64,000 nt of DNA from Tubulanus polymorphus (lineage: Eukaryota; Nemertea; Palaeonemertea; Tubulaniformes; Tubulanidae), in assembly GCF_964204645.1 (NCBI RefSeq), contig NC_134036.1:3830001-3894000 (forward strand), read 5' to 3'. The notes beneath the pieces were generated by a model. It searched no databases. It was given only the letters and a program-made list of their open reading frames with translations, and was not told where the DNA came from. Shown piece by piece: positions 35,901-46,461 of this stretch; the first letter of the stretch is position 1, and each line of letters begins with the position of its first letter. A program made the position numbers and the translations under genes.

Positions 35901-35936
35901 GACGTTGCTTCGAGAAGTAAGCTCTGCATCGTCCAT
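6000..35936 (-). CDS. NEK9: NEK9/Niki-type NimA-related kinase with RCC1 repeats and an extra N-terminal domain (29 coding exons)
   Basis: Serine/threonine kinase of the NEK9 (Nercc1)/fly Niki type, a cytoplasmic and mitotic kinase. Exons in transcript order: 35936-35812, 34753-34233, 33776-33628, 32877-32701, 32445-32360, 31809-31590, 31129-31026, 30162-30037, 29493-29352, 28771-28643, 28155-28030, 21022-20922, 18154-18134, 17137-17059, 16669-16515, 15817-15677, 15295-15173, 14693-14507, 13948-13730, 13096-12895, 12368-12207, 11837-11735, 11623-11492, 10447-10297, 9295-9175, 8347-8194, 7847-7664, 7047-6823, 6179-6000. Every junction is GT-AG and all phases agree, giving 4545 nt, 1514 aa and a TGA stop. 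Order: DUF4347-like domain about 176-365, kinase 379-635, RCC1 repeats about 676-1030, low-complexity tail, coiled coil 1381-1455, TQT 1491-1493, CIIQ end. The ATG at 35936 follows an acceptor at 35940, so a 5' non-coding exon probably lies upstream. The exon 21/22 junction has an alternative (donor after 12203, acceptor before 11834) that changes one residue. Family assignment rests on kinase motifs plus [13 protein letters not shown], close to fly Niki. Confidence 0.93.
6182..6222. repeat. (GAAT)n microsatellite
   Basis: About eight GAAT units directly after the acceptor of the last kinase-gene exon. Confidence 0.95.
6235..6770. repeat. About 60-bp minisatellite in intron 28 of the kinase gene
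   Basis: About nine units with GAGAATGAGAAGGTCGTC and AATTTTACTGAATCGTTGAA. The same unit recurs in intron 26 (7905-8190). Confidence 0.93.
7905..8190. repeat. About 60-bp minisatellite in intron 26 of the kinase gene
   Basis: About five units of the array type seen at 6235-6770, ending just before the donor of exon 26. Confidence 0.93.
8370..8710. repeat. About 110-bp dispersed/tandem repeat, family H
   Basis: Three to four degenerate units with AGGTGAAGCACTGAACAC and GGTGTTTGTAGTTCATTTT. Other copies: 23690-23830, 31195-31505, 41890-42180, 48230-48300, 52480-52560, 54115-54590, 55790-56105, in either orientation. Confidence 0.85.
8774..9141. mobile_element. MITE-like element family B, interrupted by family C
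   Basis: Begins TTAACCCTTTCAG and ends in the ACACCGCACTGCGGTGTAG block typical of family B. A complete family C element (about 8805-8921) sits inside it. Confidence 0.65.
8805..8921. mobile_element. Family C palindromic element
   Basis: About 115 bp with inverted ends GGACCCAGTTCCACAGTTCC / CTCTGGAACCGGATCC and a self-complementary middle (GAGTTAAAA, TTAACAGGGAGTTAAC). Other copies: 14082-14192, 26622-26719, 30840-30940, 34788-34905; fragment near 5040-5110. Confidence 0.75.
9353..9462. mobile_element. Family D palindromic element, diverged copy
   Basis: Resembles the element at 10942-11070 (GGTTAAAGATAACCGGCGGATAAAT, ending AGCTACTGGCCCC when read in two pieces), in intron 24 of the kinase gene. 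Confidence 0.6.
10530..10700. repeat. Dispersed repeat shared with 54950-55130
   Basis: Shares CTCGACCGCCGATC, TACTTCGATTTCCGATTTCA and AAATAACGGGG blocks with 54950-55130 in the same orientation. No function evident. Confidence 0.7.
10942..11070. mobile_element. Family D palindromic MITE-like element
   Basis: About 129 bp, ends GGGGCCAGTTGCTCAAAAGT / CTTTCGAGCAACTGGCCCC, flanked on both sides by AG. It interrupts a family F repeat (10740-11400). Confidence 0.75.
12401..12802. repeat. Dispersed repeat family F
   Basis: Begins AGGGTCCCTACA and ends AAGTCGTATAGAGACCC, with AGGAGTTTTAAAGGAG and CTAATTGCCT inside. Other copies: 10740-11400, 20480-20901, 31856-31982, 32032-32126, 32187-32304, 48873-49254, 51076-51665, 57600-57825. 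The inverted GGGTCCC / GGGACCC ends suggest a non-autonomous DNA transposon. Confidence 0.7.
13185..13680. repeat. 41-bp minisatellite in intron 19 of the kinase gene
   Basis: About 12 units of GACTGTTCCTGACAATCAGG plus GGACAGTAAACTATTTCCAAA. The same unit forms a second array at 59935-60500. Confidence 0.96.
14082..14192. mobile_element. Family C palindromic element
   Basis: Ends GGGTCCAGTTCCACAGTTCC / CACAACTGTGGAACTGGGTC, intact inverted ends, in intron 18 of the kinase gene. Confidence 0.8.
16060..16490. repeat. 51-bp minisatellite with a tRNA B-box-like core, intron 15
   Basis: About eight degenerate units with GCAGGGATTTGAACCTGATGG and GCGAGACTCTGCCACGTTCC. Read on the minus strand the core GGTTCAAATCCC fits a Pol III box B. 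The same unit, opposite orientation, is at 28268-28625. Confidence 0.9.
17244..18060. repeat. 41-bp minisatellite in intron 13 of the kinase gene
   Basis: About 20 units of GAGATATCTCTAAAAGGCAA plus TGCCGGCTGAATCGGGAGCAC. GAGATATCTC is a perfect palindrome repeated every 41 bp. It fills most of the intron next to the 21-nt exon. Confidence 0.97.
18134..18154 (-). other. 21-nt microexon of the NEK9-type gene (exon 13)
   Basis: Encodes the core of SPNVLEK between the linker exon (20922-21022) and the first RCC1 exon (17059-17137). It is bounded by an AG acceptor (GACTCAG) and a good donor (AAAAG followed by GTAACC). Its phases (1 base, 6 codons, 2 bases) are exactly those needed to join exon 12 (2 bases left over) to exon 14 (1 base completing). 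Without it the join of exons 12 and 14 also stays in frame, so it could be an optional 7-residue cassette. There is no homology support because linkers diverge fast. Confidence 0.65.
18393..18722. mobile_element. Foldback element with tRNA B-box-like ends, family N
   Basis: Ends GGGGATTCGAACGTGATGAC and GATGCCATCAGGTTCGTATA are approximate inverted repeats; inner arms CCTGCCACACCAGACCGC / GCGGTCTAGTGTGGCAGG are a closer match. A second copy is at 51930-52240. Confidence 0.7.
18771..20360. repeat. 122-bp satellite-like array with a 610-bp higher-order repeat, intron 12
   Basis: Thirteen 122-bp units (CAACAAGTCTTAGAGACCC, TCATTTTCAAGCGTTTGGGC, CATCTAATAGGGAATATAGG). Diagnostic variants (GGTGGGAATTTTCGGGCGGG, GTGGTTACTAGTTC, GAAGAGGTGAGG) recur in the same order after exactly five units, so 18801-19410 and 19411-20020 are near-identical blocks. 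The array ends in a G-run near 20381. Confidence 0.96.
21290..21870. repeat. Dispersed repeat family G
   Basis: Starts near GGCCACTTTTCACCAATTTA, continues with AATTCATTCATTTTTCAT, then TTTTCCCTGACTCGATCTGC and ends near CAGGTAAGTGACCGC. Related pieces: 9890-10150, 22620-22910, 23500-23690, 25600-25860, 33880-34215, 34915-35160, 58375-58630 (inverted), 61960-62210. No coding capacity seen. Confidence 0.7.
22008..22034. repeat. (CAG)n trinucleotide repeat
   Basis: About eight to nine CAG units in a non-coding part of intron 11. Confidence 0.95.
22200..22398. mobile_element. MITE-like element, family A
   Basis: Ends ATACCTTGTTTCTCC / GAGAAGCAAGGTGT with the GGGCCGGGTCAACTTTTAAG block; same layout as the 2354 copy. 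Confidence 0.75.
24096..26224 (+). CDS. Secreted collagen-like C1q-domain protein (4 exons), nested in an intron of the kinase gene
   Basis: Exons 24096-24276, 24359-24475, 25071-25339 and 26042-26224 join in frame to 750 nt (249 aa, TAG stop). The protein starts with a signal peptide ([19 protein letters not shown]), followed by a basic RKYRARR stretch (possible processing site), an acidic segment and a CKPCQC cluster that could cross-link chains. About 18 Gly-X-Y triplets run from residue 58 to 111 ([13 protein letters not shown] to GDAGEA), then a C1q domain spans 116-249 ([37 protein letters not shown], ending [10 protein letters not shown]). Such proteins trimerise and act as secreted recognition or adhesion molecules; invertebrate members are often immune lectins. 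A possible 5' non-coding exon ends at the GTAAGT donor at 23401, with an acceptor near 24031. Intron 2 carries a 36-bp minisatellite. The gene lies opposite and inside intron 11 (21023-28029) of the kinase gene. The specific family member is not recognised. Confidence 0.94.
24500..24945. repeat. About 36-bp minisatellite in intron 2 of the C1q gene
   Basis: About 12 units with GTGGAACTGGATCCAGAG and CAACCCACACAA-type blocks. The unit GGAACTGGGTCC resembles the end of family C elements, so the array may have grown from one. Confidence 0.93.
25385..25620. repeat. About 34-bp tandem repeat in intron 3 of the C1q gene
   Basis: Seven or so units of CACTTTTATTTGACTAGTTT plus TTCCCCGACTATTG, leading straight into a family G copy; probably an internal expansion of that repeat. 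Confidence 0.85.
26481..26621. mobile_element. Family E palindromic element
   Basis: Begins GGGGCCAGTTGCACAGTCGT and ends AGCCGTGACTATGCAACCGGG, with TTAAGTC / GACTTAA pairs inside. A similar block precedes it (26325-26480). Other copies: 30532-30640, 51373-51524, fragment 62518-62590. Confidence 0.7.
27254..27263 (+). promoter_or_regulatory. Probable polyadenylation signals of the C1q gene
   Basis: Two overlapping AATAAA hexamers (27254 and 27258) lie about 1 kb after the C1q stop codon, on its strand. They are the best hexamers noticed there. Confidence 0.45.
27439..27936. mobile_element. About 500-bp foldback (long inverted repeat)
   Basis: Left arm starts AATGTCTATTTCAACCTGAC and right arm ends GTCAGGTTGAAATAGACATT. 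Pairing continues inward through GAGAGCATTCCGGGTGGCCT and GAAGGATATCCAAAAAGTCT to a centre near 27690. It sits inside a family B element (27320-27990) with TA-type flanks. Fragments related to its arms occur near 14279-14470. Confidence 0.85.
28268..28625. repeat. 51-bp minisatellite with a tRNA B-box-like core, intron 10
   Basis: Seven units with GAACATGGCAGAGTCTCACG and GCCATCAGGTTCAAATCCCT, exact 51-bp spacing (28411, 28462). Same unit as 16060-16490 in the opposite orientation. Confidence 0.95.
29043..29310. mobile_element. Foldback with CATCCTCGCTTGCCAGGGTT ends, family I
   Basis: Ends CATCCTCGCTTGCCAGGGTT and AACCCTGGTAAGTGAGGAT are inverted copies. A shorter, better-preserved copy is at 48353-48470, and a single arm lies near 40572-40590. 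Confidence 0.75.
30203..30428. mobile_element. Near-perfect inverted repeat with a CTGACGATGA...GAAACG motif
   Basis: Arms of about 110 bp: GATAAAATCCCACTATTTAC on the left and its complement GTAAATAGTGGGATTTTATC on the right. Inside, CTGACAATGATCTC...GAGATCGAAACGTC (minus strand) is the same kind of motif as at 33329 and 53291. Confidence 0.85.
31770..34354 (-). other. DUF4347-like domain encoded by exons 2-6 of the NEK9-type gene
   Basis: Residues about 176-365 match, by eye, the layout of Pfam DUF4347, known mainly from large bacterial surface proteins: an opening beta-alpha unit ([20 protein letters not shown]) ending in SSSLESI, a hydrophobic strand into His-Gly ([18 protein letters not shown]), a second strand into a small-residue motif ([11 protein letters not shown]), then a helix and an NISKDVHG segment before VGELYF. 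The His-Gly is retained; the position where many DUF4347 members carry Cys reads Ser-Ser. Four introns (phases 1, 0, 0, 2) interrupt the region and the reading frame runs straight into the kinase, so this is not a contaminating or adjacent bacterial gene. The assignment is pattern recognition only; a divergent caspase-like or CHAT-like fold is the main alternative. Confidence 0.55.
33329..33440 (+). repeat. Single copy of the CTGAAGATGA...GTCGAAACGTTG repeat, family J
   Basis: Reads CTGAAGATGACTATTAGGAT, then ATAGTCGAAACGTTG and a downstream block with TTATTATTGTGGGATTCTCT. The inner stem GACTAT/ATAGTC is perfect. Confidence 0.7.
34788..34905. mobile_element. Family C palindromic element
   Basis: Ends GGACCAAGTTCCACAGTCGT / AATGTGGAACTGGACCC, just upstream of exon 2 of the kinase gene. 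Confidence 0.75.
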
Positions 35937-37481
35937 AATCTGAAAAAAAAAACGCTTAAAGAAATTAATACCCGTATATCAAGCCAGGGGTGCAAACAAC
36001 AGACAAACTCTTTAGAAATCAAAGTTGCTGAATGCTCTAACTTCATGTTATCATACTACCATATCACAAGGGCGGATCAAGGATTCCTTGAAATTCGAAT
36101 GGGCACTTAATCTGAAAGGGTAGATGCGAGGGGTGCAAGCGAAACATTGGTAGGGGTTCTTGTGACCCTCCCACAGAACATTTAGGACAAACAGGGCTTT
36201 TTTTGTCCTTATCACTATCAGGACCCATTTGGATTTATTTTTAGTCTTTTCGAAATTTTCTTTGCAAAAAAATTTTTCCAGACTTTTTGGAGGCTGATTC
36301 GGATTTTGAAGGGGGTGGACCAGTCCACCCCCCCCCCCCTAAATCCGCCCTTGTATCATATCATATCAAGTTCAGACACTGTTAGGCCAGGAAGCTCTGA
36401 GAGAATAATATAGGCCTACTGTCGTACTGAAACTATTTGTGATGAAACAAATGGAAATTCTGTGGTTAAGGCTCAGCAAAGCTTGCAAGCCGCCAAATTT
36501 TTTTTCTTGGGACATGGACTGAGGACCCGGAACTCATCAGAATCAGATCACTTCGGACCATCAACCCCCGCCGAAGTCCGCGCGACCCACGACGAAGCCT
36601 GATCCAAGCGCAGCTTTGGAAAATATCCTATAGACGAACCTGTGAGCTGATTTTGATATTGTATCAAAAATATCAGATACAACGAGGACCTCTCTTTTTA
36701 AATATAAAGAAACTAGAAAGCAAAATAGACTTGTTGTTGGTGGGAATGGTTCTGGTTGGGGGAGCTTTTTGAAAGGGTTTTCAAGAATTTCGACATACTT
36801 TACGAGTTCCAACGCCTTCGACGATTTTCTCAGGATGACTGTAGATCAACGGTCGTTCTACACGGCTCCGAAATAATAAAGAGTTTCTCGAATTTTTCTC
36901 TCATTTTCATTTCATCTCTTGACAGCACCCCAATAAAATATGGTTGATTGAATTGGATTGGAGAGTCGATTCGAAAATCGGATTTTTTCCGAAAATCGTT
37001 TTTTGTCTTCTCCCGAAAAATAAATTTTCTCATTCGCCATTTTAATTCCAATCTATCCGGAATCCGCGTTACGTCCCGAACTGCTTAACCGGACCGTACG
37101 AAGCTTAAATATTCACTTTTGAGCAATAAAATCATATTTGTTTTGAATTGGTCTGTGATGAGCCGGATGAAAAGCGTAAACTAATTGACGAAGCATTTTA
37201 AACAAAGAATAGCTGAATCTTCGATAAGAAATAAAAAAATCCAATGTTACACGGATTTAATATTTTCTAAACATGTTCTCTCTATTCATACACCCCTTTT
37301 AATCCATCGTACCAGTTTCTTTCAAACAGTTCTTTCGCCATCAGTTCGTCTGAGGTCAGAATTCCGCAATTTGCGCCGCCATTGCTCGTATTCGTGCTTC
37401 ATTTCGAAAATTCGGGCCTCAACAAATAACCCGACGAAATTAGCGCCTAATTTTACTGCATTTTAACCCCAACAGAACAAA
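35937..37481. other. Intergenic region between the divergent kinase and RANGAP1 genes
   Basis: About 1.5 kb separates the two start codons; both gene promoters and 5' UTR exons should lie here. It contains a palindromic element (36065-36354). No CpG-rich core, TATA box or clear first exon could be assigned by eye. Confidence 0.6.
36065..36354. mobile_element. Palindromic element with AAGGGCGGATC ends
   Basis: Ends CAAGGGCGGATCAAGGA and AAATCCGCCCTTG; same family as 5603-5871. Confidence 0.65.
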
Positions 37482-40066
37482 ATGACGACGACCAACGACG
37501 TAGTAGAAAACCTGACCGCTAAGCTGGCGCAGGCCGCCGTCGACGACGAGGAAAAACAAGAAGAAGACCCTCGGAGTACCGAACTCAGTTTCGCCGGTCG
37601 GGGTTTGAAATTGAACGAAGAAAAAGACGCCGCCGAAATCGTCGAGGCGATCGAGAAATTCGACCGCGGCAAATTGCTGACGCTTCGACTGGAAGGGAAC
37701 ACTATGGGTATCGAAGCGGCTCGCGCGATCGCCGGGGCGTTAGAGAAACGACCCGAGTTTCGGTGTGCGTTGTGGAGCGACATGTTTACGGGTAGGCCCC
37801 CTAGAATTAGAAATTTCTTCGTTTTGTTTTTTATCTTTCAGAGAAAGTCTTGAATGTCATGAATTCTGCAAATTCTGTTGGGGACGTTTTGTCAATTGAT
37901 TAGATAGACCCTTTGCAACTTGACTCGACGACGCATCCGAGCGAGGTGCCCCGGCCCTCTGGGAAAGCAATCTAGCGTTTTAGCTGTTTGTGTTAAACGC
38001 TGAAAACGCTTCGAAAGTCTGTAAAGATAAAGAACTGTTTTTACGTCAGTTTCCGATGGAGACTATTTATTTCAGACCAGGACACGGGATCCCGGGTACG
38101 TGTTATAATCATGAACAGGGGCTAAATTCTTGAGTTCTCGTTACAGGTCGCCTGAAGTCCGAAATCCCGATCGCGTTGAAGCACCTCGGCGCGGCGATGA
38201 CCGCCGCCAACACGCACCTCGTCGAGTTGAACCTCAGCGACAACGCTTTCGGCCCGAACGGCGTTGAAGGTTTCAAAGACCTGCTGAAATCGCCCGTATG
38301 CTACACGCTCGAAGAACTCTACCTTAACAACAACGGCCTCGGCATCGCCGGCGGTACCATGTTGGCGCGGAGCCTCGTCGAGTGCCACGAGCGATCGGAC
38401 GGCGCGTTCGCGCTGCGCGTATTCGTCGCCGGACGCAACCGCCTCGAAAACGACGCCGCCGCCGAGTTGGCGCGCGCGTTCGAACGCATCGGCACGCTCC
38501 AGCGCGTTGAGATGCCGCAGAACGGTATCAACGCGCCGGGTATACGCGCGTTGGCGGCGGCGTTCGACGCCAATCGGCGGCTACGCGTCGTCAATCTGAA
38601 CGACAACACGTTCACGGCGGACGGCGCCCGGTCGATGGCGCGTGTGCTGCCGCACCTCGTCGAACTGGAAACGTTGAATTTCGGCGATTGTTTGACGCGT
38701 ACCGACGGCGCGCTGGCGCTCGCCGACGCCTTGAAGTCCGGGCTCGTCAAATTACGCGAGATAGTTTTATCCGGTAACGAGATCGGGCAGGCTGGCGGCG
38801 TGGCATTGGCCGAGTCGATCGAAAATAAGCCGGCGTTGGAGAAGTTGGATTTGAGCGCGAATTGTTTCGGCGAGGCCGGCGTCGAGCTGGTGACCGGCGT
38901 CGTCGAAGCGATGGACCGCGTCGACGTGCTGCAGTCGTTGAGCGACGACGAGGGCACTGACGACGACGATGATGATGAAGATGACGAACCGGATGAAGAT
39001 CAATCGGAAGATGAGAAAGGTGATGATAATGACGCAACGGTGAGTATTCATAATCCTGATCATTCCAGATAGACGTGAGAATAGGTATTTATTTAACCCT
39101 TTCAGTTCGTCATTACACCGCAGTGCGATGTATGATTCGATGATGGAGTACAGTGGTCTCTTTTTACATGTAATAATTAGTTTTTATCTCCATTGAAAGA
39201 TAGCAGCCCCTGTTAAACAGAAATATTAGTAACTAACGATACATCGCACCATGGTGTCGACGCATCAGAGTGGCATTCCGGTTATACAACACCCTGAATA
39301 TATAGAATCTTTGAAAATTTCCAATTTAGCTCCAGCGCTTTCGGGAATTGATTAATAGTTAGCACTGAAAGGGTTAAAAATCTAAGAAAATACCCGAAAT
39401 ACTTGAAAACCTAAGAAAAGTGTGAATAAAGTTTCATCCAGATTCTTACAATGAAGATTTTTTCTACGCGTCTCGTTTCAGAAGATCGATAAGAAGGACA
39501 ACGAATTGAACGACTCGATTCAACAAATCAACGAATCGAATCTGGCACCGCTGACCGTCGCGAACTTCCTGAAATTCCCGACCGCGAAAAAACTAGTCGC
39601 GCTCGGTGGCGATGGCGACGAGGCGGTCGCGAAATTCCGCGCCGAACTCGGCGCCGACGAACGGGACGTCGACCGCGTGCTCGGCGTCGCGGTGAAAGTC
39701 GCGTCGGTCGCGACCGACGACGACTCGGAGGCGACCCGCGCGGCGACCCGGTGTTTCGACGCGTTGGTGTCGCGTCTGCTGCGTAGTACGGACGACTCGA
39801 CGGGCGAATCGGCGAAAAACAACGCGGTGATGTCGTTCGCGAACGCGCTGCTCGTGCAGATCGGACTGTTGAAATCGGAGGATAAAACGCACCGCCCCCT
39901 GGTGGACATCAGCGGCGTTTTGATCACGCTCGAACACGCCGTGCGGCAGGACTATTTCCCGCGATCGGTGACCGAGATCCTGCGCGTTTTCGTCGGTCGG
40001 CCGCATCCGCAGCTGGAAACGGCCGGCGCCGCGCGCGATAAACTACTACAGACATTGTCTAAATAA
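37482..40066 (+). CDS. RANGAP1: Ran GTPase-activating protein 1 (3 exons)
   Basis: Exons 37482-37791, 38147-39039 and 39482-40066 give 1788 nt, 595 aa (human is 587), TAA stop. The protein stimulates GTP hydrolysis by Ran at the cytoplasmic face of nuclear pores and at the spindle. Residues about 30-365 are leucine-rich repeats with near-identical family blocks: [55 protein letters not shown]-type, [29 protein letters not shown]. An acidic stretch rich in Asp/Glu follows (about 370-401). Exon 3 encodes the C-terminal domain, with GLLKSEDK containing the sumoylation consensus L-K532-S-E, matching the SUMO1 site of vertebrate RanGAP1. So the Ubc9/RanBP2 docking domain, absent from yeast, is present. 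The ATG follows AACAAA and an AG that may end a 5' UTR intron. It is divergent from the NEK9-type gene. Confidence 0.97.
39093..39377. mobile_element. Family B element in RANGAP1 intron 2
   Basis: Starts TTAACCCTTTCAGT and ends ACTGAAAGGGTTAA, about 285 bp, with ACACCGCAGTGCGATGT inside. Intact inverted ends. Confidence 0.85.
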
Positions 40067-41047
40067 TAATCGTTAATCGAGTAATTATCGGTTAATCGTT
40101 TAATCGGGTAATTAATCAGAGGGTGCCGGCGGCCCTTTTAATTTGGACGAAATGCTCGAAGCTCCTTAAACACGTTCGCCGCTGGCTTGATAATACGGTG
40201 TCGCCGCCAGTCGTCGTATCGAATTAATGGTTTACCGACATAAACAGTAGCGATTCAGGAGGAGTGTACGGTATATAATTGGAATATGAAAGTGGTGCAG
40301 AATTTAGTATTTCCTCCTTTTAAAACTCCTTGAAAATGAACGACCGAAATGAAGGGACCTTGTATCAAGTGTGTTGATGGACCTTGATTTGTTGATGTAA
40401 CATATGAAATAAAATGATGTATCTCGCGATATTTTTTAACGAATTCTATTGGTTTTCGTTGTTTTTCGATATGTCGTTCGACGTCTATGTTGTTTTGTGT
40501 GGGAATTTTTTGGTCGTCTCGAACGGATTGGCTCCCTCCTGCTGATCGAAGCTGTCTTCTTGGGTTGGTTTTACCAGACCCTGGCAAGCGAGGATGTAAA
40601 GATGATTCATTTGAAGGGATTAGTTCGAAGTAAAGTTGATTAGGCCAGTATAGTGCTAATTAACCAGCTTGGCGATACGAATTAAATCAAAACTCTATAA
40701 TGGAGAAGATAAGTATGTATCCAGTTGTTTATCTCCAGTAGGCTACCAGCTTACTAAATTTGATGAAGAACATAATCATAAAATTGTTGCAGCTTTACAT
40801 ATATCTAAGTCTTCATTTCAACATTATCACGGGGTCTTGGTAGTTAGTTACCTAATCGTTGGTGGTAAGCTTTTTATAATCGGATGTGAAAATATCCGAT
40901 CGTGAAACTAAACCACAGACAGGTTACTGACTAGGGGTCTTGGGTGATTTGATAGTGAAATGATTAACCTCCTAATCTCAGCCTGTAGCGTGCCCAGGGA
41001 AGCGAGGTCGGAGGCGATGCGCAGCGTGCACAGGGAAGCGAATAAAC
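40067..41047. other. RANGAP1-HINT1 intergenic region
   Basis: Contains the probable RANGAP1 3' UTR and its AATAAA, a family I arm (near 40572) and a short duplicated GGGAAGCGA block (40998-41041) just before the HINT1 ATG. No other gene seen. Confidence 0.6.
40408..40413 (+). promoter_or_regulatory. Probable polyadenylation signal of RANGAP1
   Basis: AATAAA about 340 nt after the RANGAP1 stop codon, same strand. Confidence 0.55.
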
Positions 41048-43073
<2,026 letters not shown>

Positions 43074-43330
43074 CGCGCGCGCGGGGCGCGGATTAAAGAA
43101 ACGAGGACTGCGGCGGTTTCTCGTCGCGTCGTCGTTGGATTTAGCGGAATAGTCGAGAGGTTATCGACATCGAAATTGTAACTTAAAACGCTTAACTTTA
43201 TGTGCCAGCATCAAGATAATCATGCTGATATGAGGCTGCTGCTGCTGCTGCTACTTTATTGAAACATACATTCTGCCATACGCAGTAAACCTCGTCTCAC
43301 TCGGACGGCTGGCCAGTTCGAACTTCTGAC

Positions 43331-43597
43331 TTAACCCTTTCAGTGCTGACTAATCAATACCCTATATTGCCGGAGATAATTTGAAAATTTTGAAAAATTC
43401 CACCCTAGTGTGTTGAAGAATAAGGGGAATACCACTATAGAGCGCGGTGTATTTCACTATGTTTGACTGGTGCTGCCATCTTTCCAGAGATAAAAACTAA
43501 TTACTAATTACATCAATACACCGCAATGCGGTGTACTAGCAAAATCCATCACCGATTCATACACCGCACTGCGGTGTAGACGCACTGAAAGGGTTAA
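43331..43597. mobile_element. Family B element, intact inverted ends
   Basis: TTAACCCTTTCAGTGCTGAC at the left and CGCACTGAAAGGGTTAA at the right; 267 bp; internal ACACCGCACTGCGGTGT is itself a palindrome. Confidence 0.88.
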
Positions 43598-44720
43598 GCA
43601 AAATCACAATCAAAATCGCAACTATAACGAGATTCATCCTTGAAAAATAATCTATGAAATTGAAGTACGGTCGATTTCGCTTCAGCCTCGTCGGGTATGT
43701 TCCGATGTTTTCGAGGATGGATTTCACTTTTTAGTTATGATTCCCCTGCTGTGGCTTTATAGATCAGTCGACCATAAAAGTCCGATGTACATTTTCTTAG
43801 CATCAACTCGGTCTTACGTTTACCTTTGGAACTTTTTTCGCCGGTCCGAGTTTGTCCGAGTTAGGCGACGTTTTACGGTATAAACTTAAAATAGAAAAAA
43901 AAAAGATTATAACTTCTACAGTAGGTATGTAGGCTATTCTCGTATTGGAAAAATAAGGGGCAATGGTTTAACGAAAATATCGGTATATATGTAAAAAATG
44001 TTATATGCTCAAATCTACGCTTTAACCTATGAAAACTTTGCGTTTTGGGTTTGTATTACTTGAATGAACCGATCTGTTTCGGGGATATGATGAAATCGAC
44101 AACTCTGAAAGTCTGAATACTACATGTTTGATGCGAACTATCGGGCTTAACGAATATGTAACTGTGAGGTTGACTTGTTTCCCAATCAGCGCCAGTCTGG
44201 GAGGTTGTATTGATATAAAGTATACAGTCCTGTATATTCAAATGTTAATCGTGGTTGGTAAATGTTTTAGTACGGTAACTAGCGGACTTTGTTGTGTCTT
44301 TGTGTCATCCTTGCTTGCCAGTGTTCGACAGCCCGACCTGTGCGCGGGTTTTTACGGGGGTGTACGTCGTCGAACTTCTGGCGTCTGCTGTTCCGGAGCC
44401 TCCTCTTCGATGTGTGGTCGTCATTGTTATTATAGTACGGTAGTTGTTGTTATGTCCGTGTAGATGTTGTAGTCGATATCCGATCTCAGGGCATGATTAA
44501 CAATCGATGTTATTGTGATAGTAGATTTCTATGTTTTCGTCGACATGTTTAATGTTCTCCTGTTCATCTTCTGAACGTTATCGGCGTTACTAACACTGTC
44601 TGTCGCTTAACGCGCTAGTTTCCATCTTTTGGCTTATTCTTGTTAACCCATCTCCTCGACCCACCACTCACGGTAGAACGGGTTCTAGGAACTTTCTTTC
44701 TTTCCCCCCTCCCGCTTACA

Positions 44721-45015
44721 GGAGTGGCGTGGCCTAAAGGTTAAGGCGTTGGCTTCTCAATCGAGATGTCCAGTGTTCGAACCCCGGCTATGCTGTAGTG
44801 TCCTTAGGCAAGGCATTAATTCACACTTGCTACCGGCTGACGACGCCTGATCGTGATTTGCTGATCGGCGTTGTATCTCCCCAGGGAGAGTAAGACTGCT
44901 ATGGAATGGTAACAGAAGCTGGGTAATAATAATCAGGTTTGACAGCGCGGCTGAACTTTGTACACAGGTACGTGGAAAGAGGCGCTATACAAATTCGTGT
45001 TTTTTATTATTATTT
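44721..45015 (+). mobile_element. tRNA-derived SINE
   Basis: The head has Pol III promoter-like boxes: box A-like TGGCCTAAAGGTTAAGG and box B GTTCGAACCCC about 35 bp later. A body with TGTCCTTAGGCAAGGCATTA follows, a segment shared by many marine-invertebrate SINEs, and the tail reads GGCGCTATACAAATTC then T/A-rich sequence. It is not a tRNA gene: the anticodon arm and 3' acceptor strand do not fold. It lies between the two alternative HINT1 last exons. Confidence 0.75.
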
Positions 45016-45474
45016 ACAGTGTGGCCGAAAAGACACACCTTACCGGTACTTTTCTTCGAATAAATCCGTGTATGAATTTCCACGACGACCGGGGACTGTT
45101 TGCGCGTAGTCGTGGTTTAAGACCGAAATTGCTAGATCGGCTATGGAACCGAGATGGTCTTGGAGTGGTCATTAAGTCTCGGTCGCGCAAACCTCCCTAG
45201 GCACGTCCTCTCTGTTCGTCGATGTGGCGTTTTTGCGTAATTGTCTAGTCGGCTTTCTTACTCGCGACCTGATAATCGATAGCTTTTTATTCCTTTTTTA
45301 TAAATGATACATTTATTCTCTAAATTACATTTATTCTCGTACTACATTACTTATTCTAATAGTCATTTACTCTCTACGCTGCGGATGTTACGAAATATTG
45401 CAAATTTAGATTTCCTTTTTACGAATAATTACCGGGTATATGATGATATAGGCTGTATGTGATTATTTTATGAT

Positions 45475-45484
45475 AATAAATAAA
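45475..45484 (+). promoter_or_regulatory. Possible polyadenylation signal for HINT1 transcripts ending in exon 3a
   Basis: Overlapping AATAAA hexamers about 2.4 kb after the 3a stop. If used, the 3a transcript would have a long 3' UTR containing the SINE at 44721. Confidence 0.3.
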
Positions 45485-46161
45485 GAAGCTTTGATGTTGA
45501 TCAAATCAAGAAAGATAAGACGGTTGCGCTTATTTCTTTTGGCGTCGTAAGCTGCGATCGCAAATGGGGGTGGCAAACATGAAACATCTTGTAACAGGTA
45601 GGCCTACATGAATGCGAGCGCCGTAGAAGCTAAGTCCAACAGCCAACTACAGGACATTTACAGGGGACAGTGCCGTTGCGCCAACTTTCGAGCAGAAATC
45701 AACATAGAAATACCGATTCAACTTAACGAATACCTTACGTAGATCAAGAGTCGACCAAGGGCCGTTGAGCCACGAAGCAGCCTAGCAGAGGAAGCATCCA
45801 CGTGATCTGAGTAGACGAGAGTGGACTAGCATGCAGAGAAAGTTATACACGAGTGGAGCAGTCACTCTCTGCGATTGACTAAACACCAATGCCTACCTCG
45901 AAAACAATGCACCGCACCTTAACAATTCAGCACTACAGTAAAAGTCCGTTTTAACGCCGCTGTTGGGAACGACGAAGAACGCGGGTTTAAAACGAATTTG
46001 ACGTTATAAAAAATGGTATTTGCATTGAATTTAATGTGTTGAGATTGCGAAAATTTGTTCTGTGAAAAAAGTCATGGCGTTAAGGAGAGCAAAGGAGAGC
46101 ATTGGCATTACGAAGGATAACAGCGTTATAACGGACTTTCACTGTATATTTACCACCTTAG

Positions 46162-46461
<300 letters not shown>

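Noticed and set aside
44721-44795. A functional tRNA gene
   Set aside because: Box A and B are present, but no cloverleaf with anticodon stem and acceptor stem forms, and a SINE body follows.
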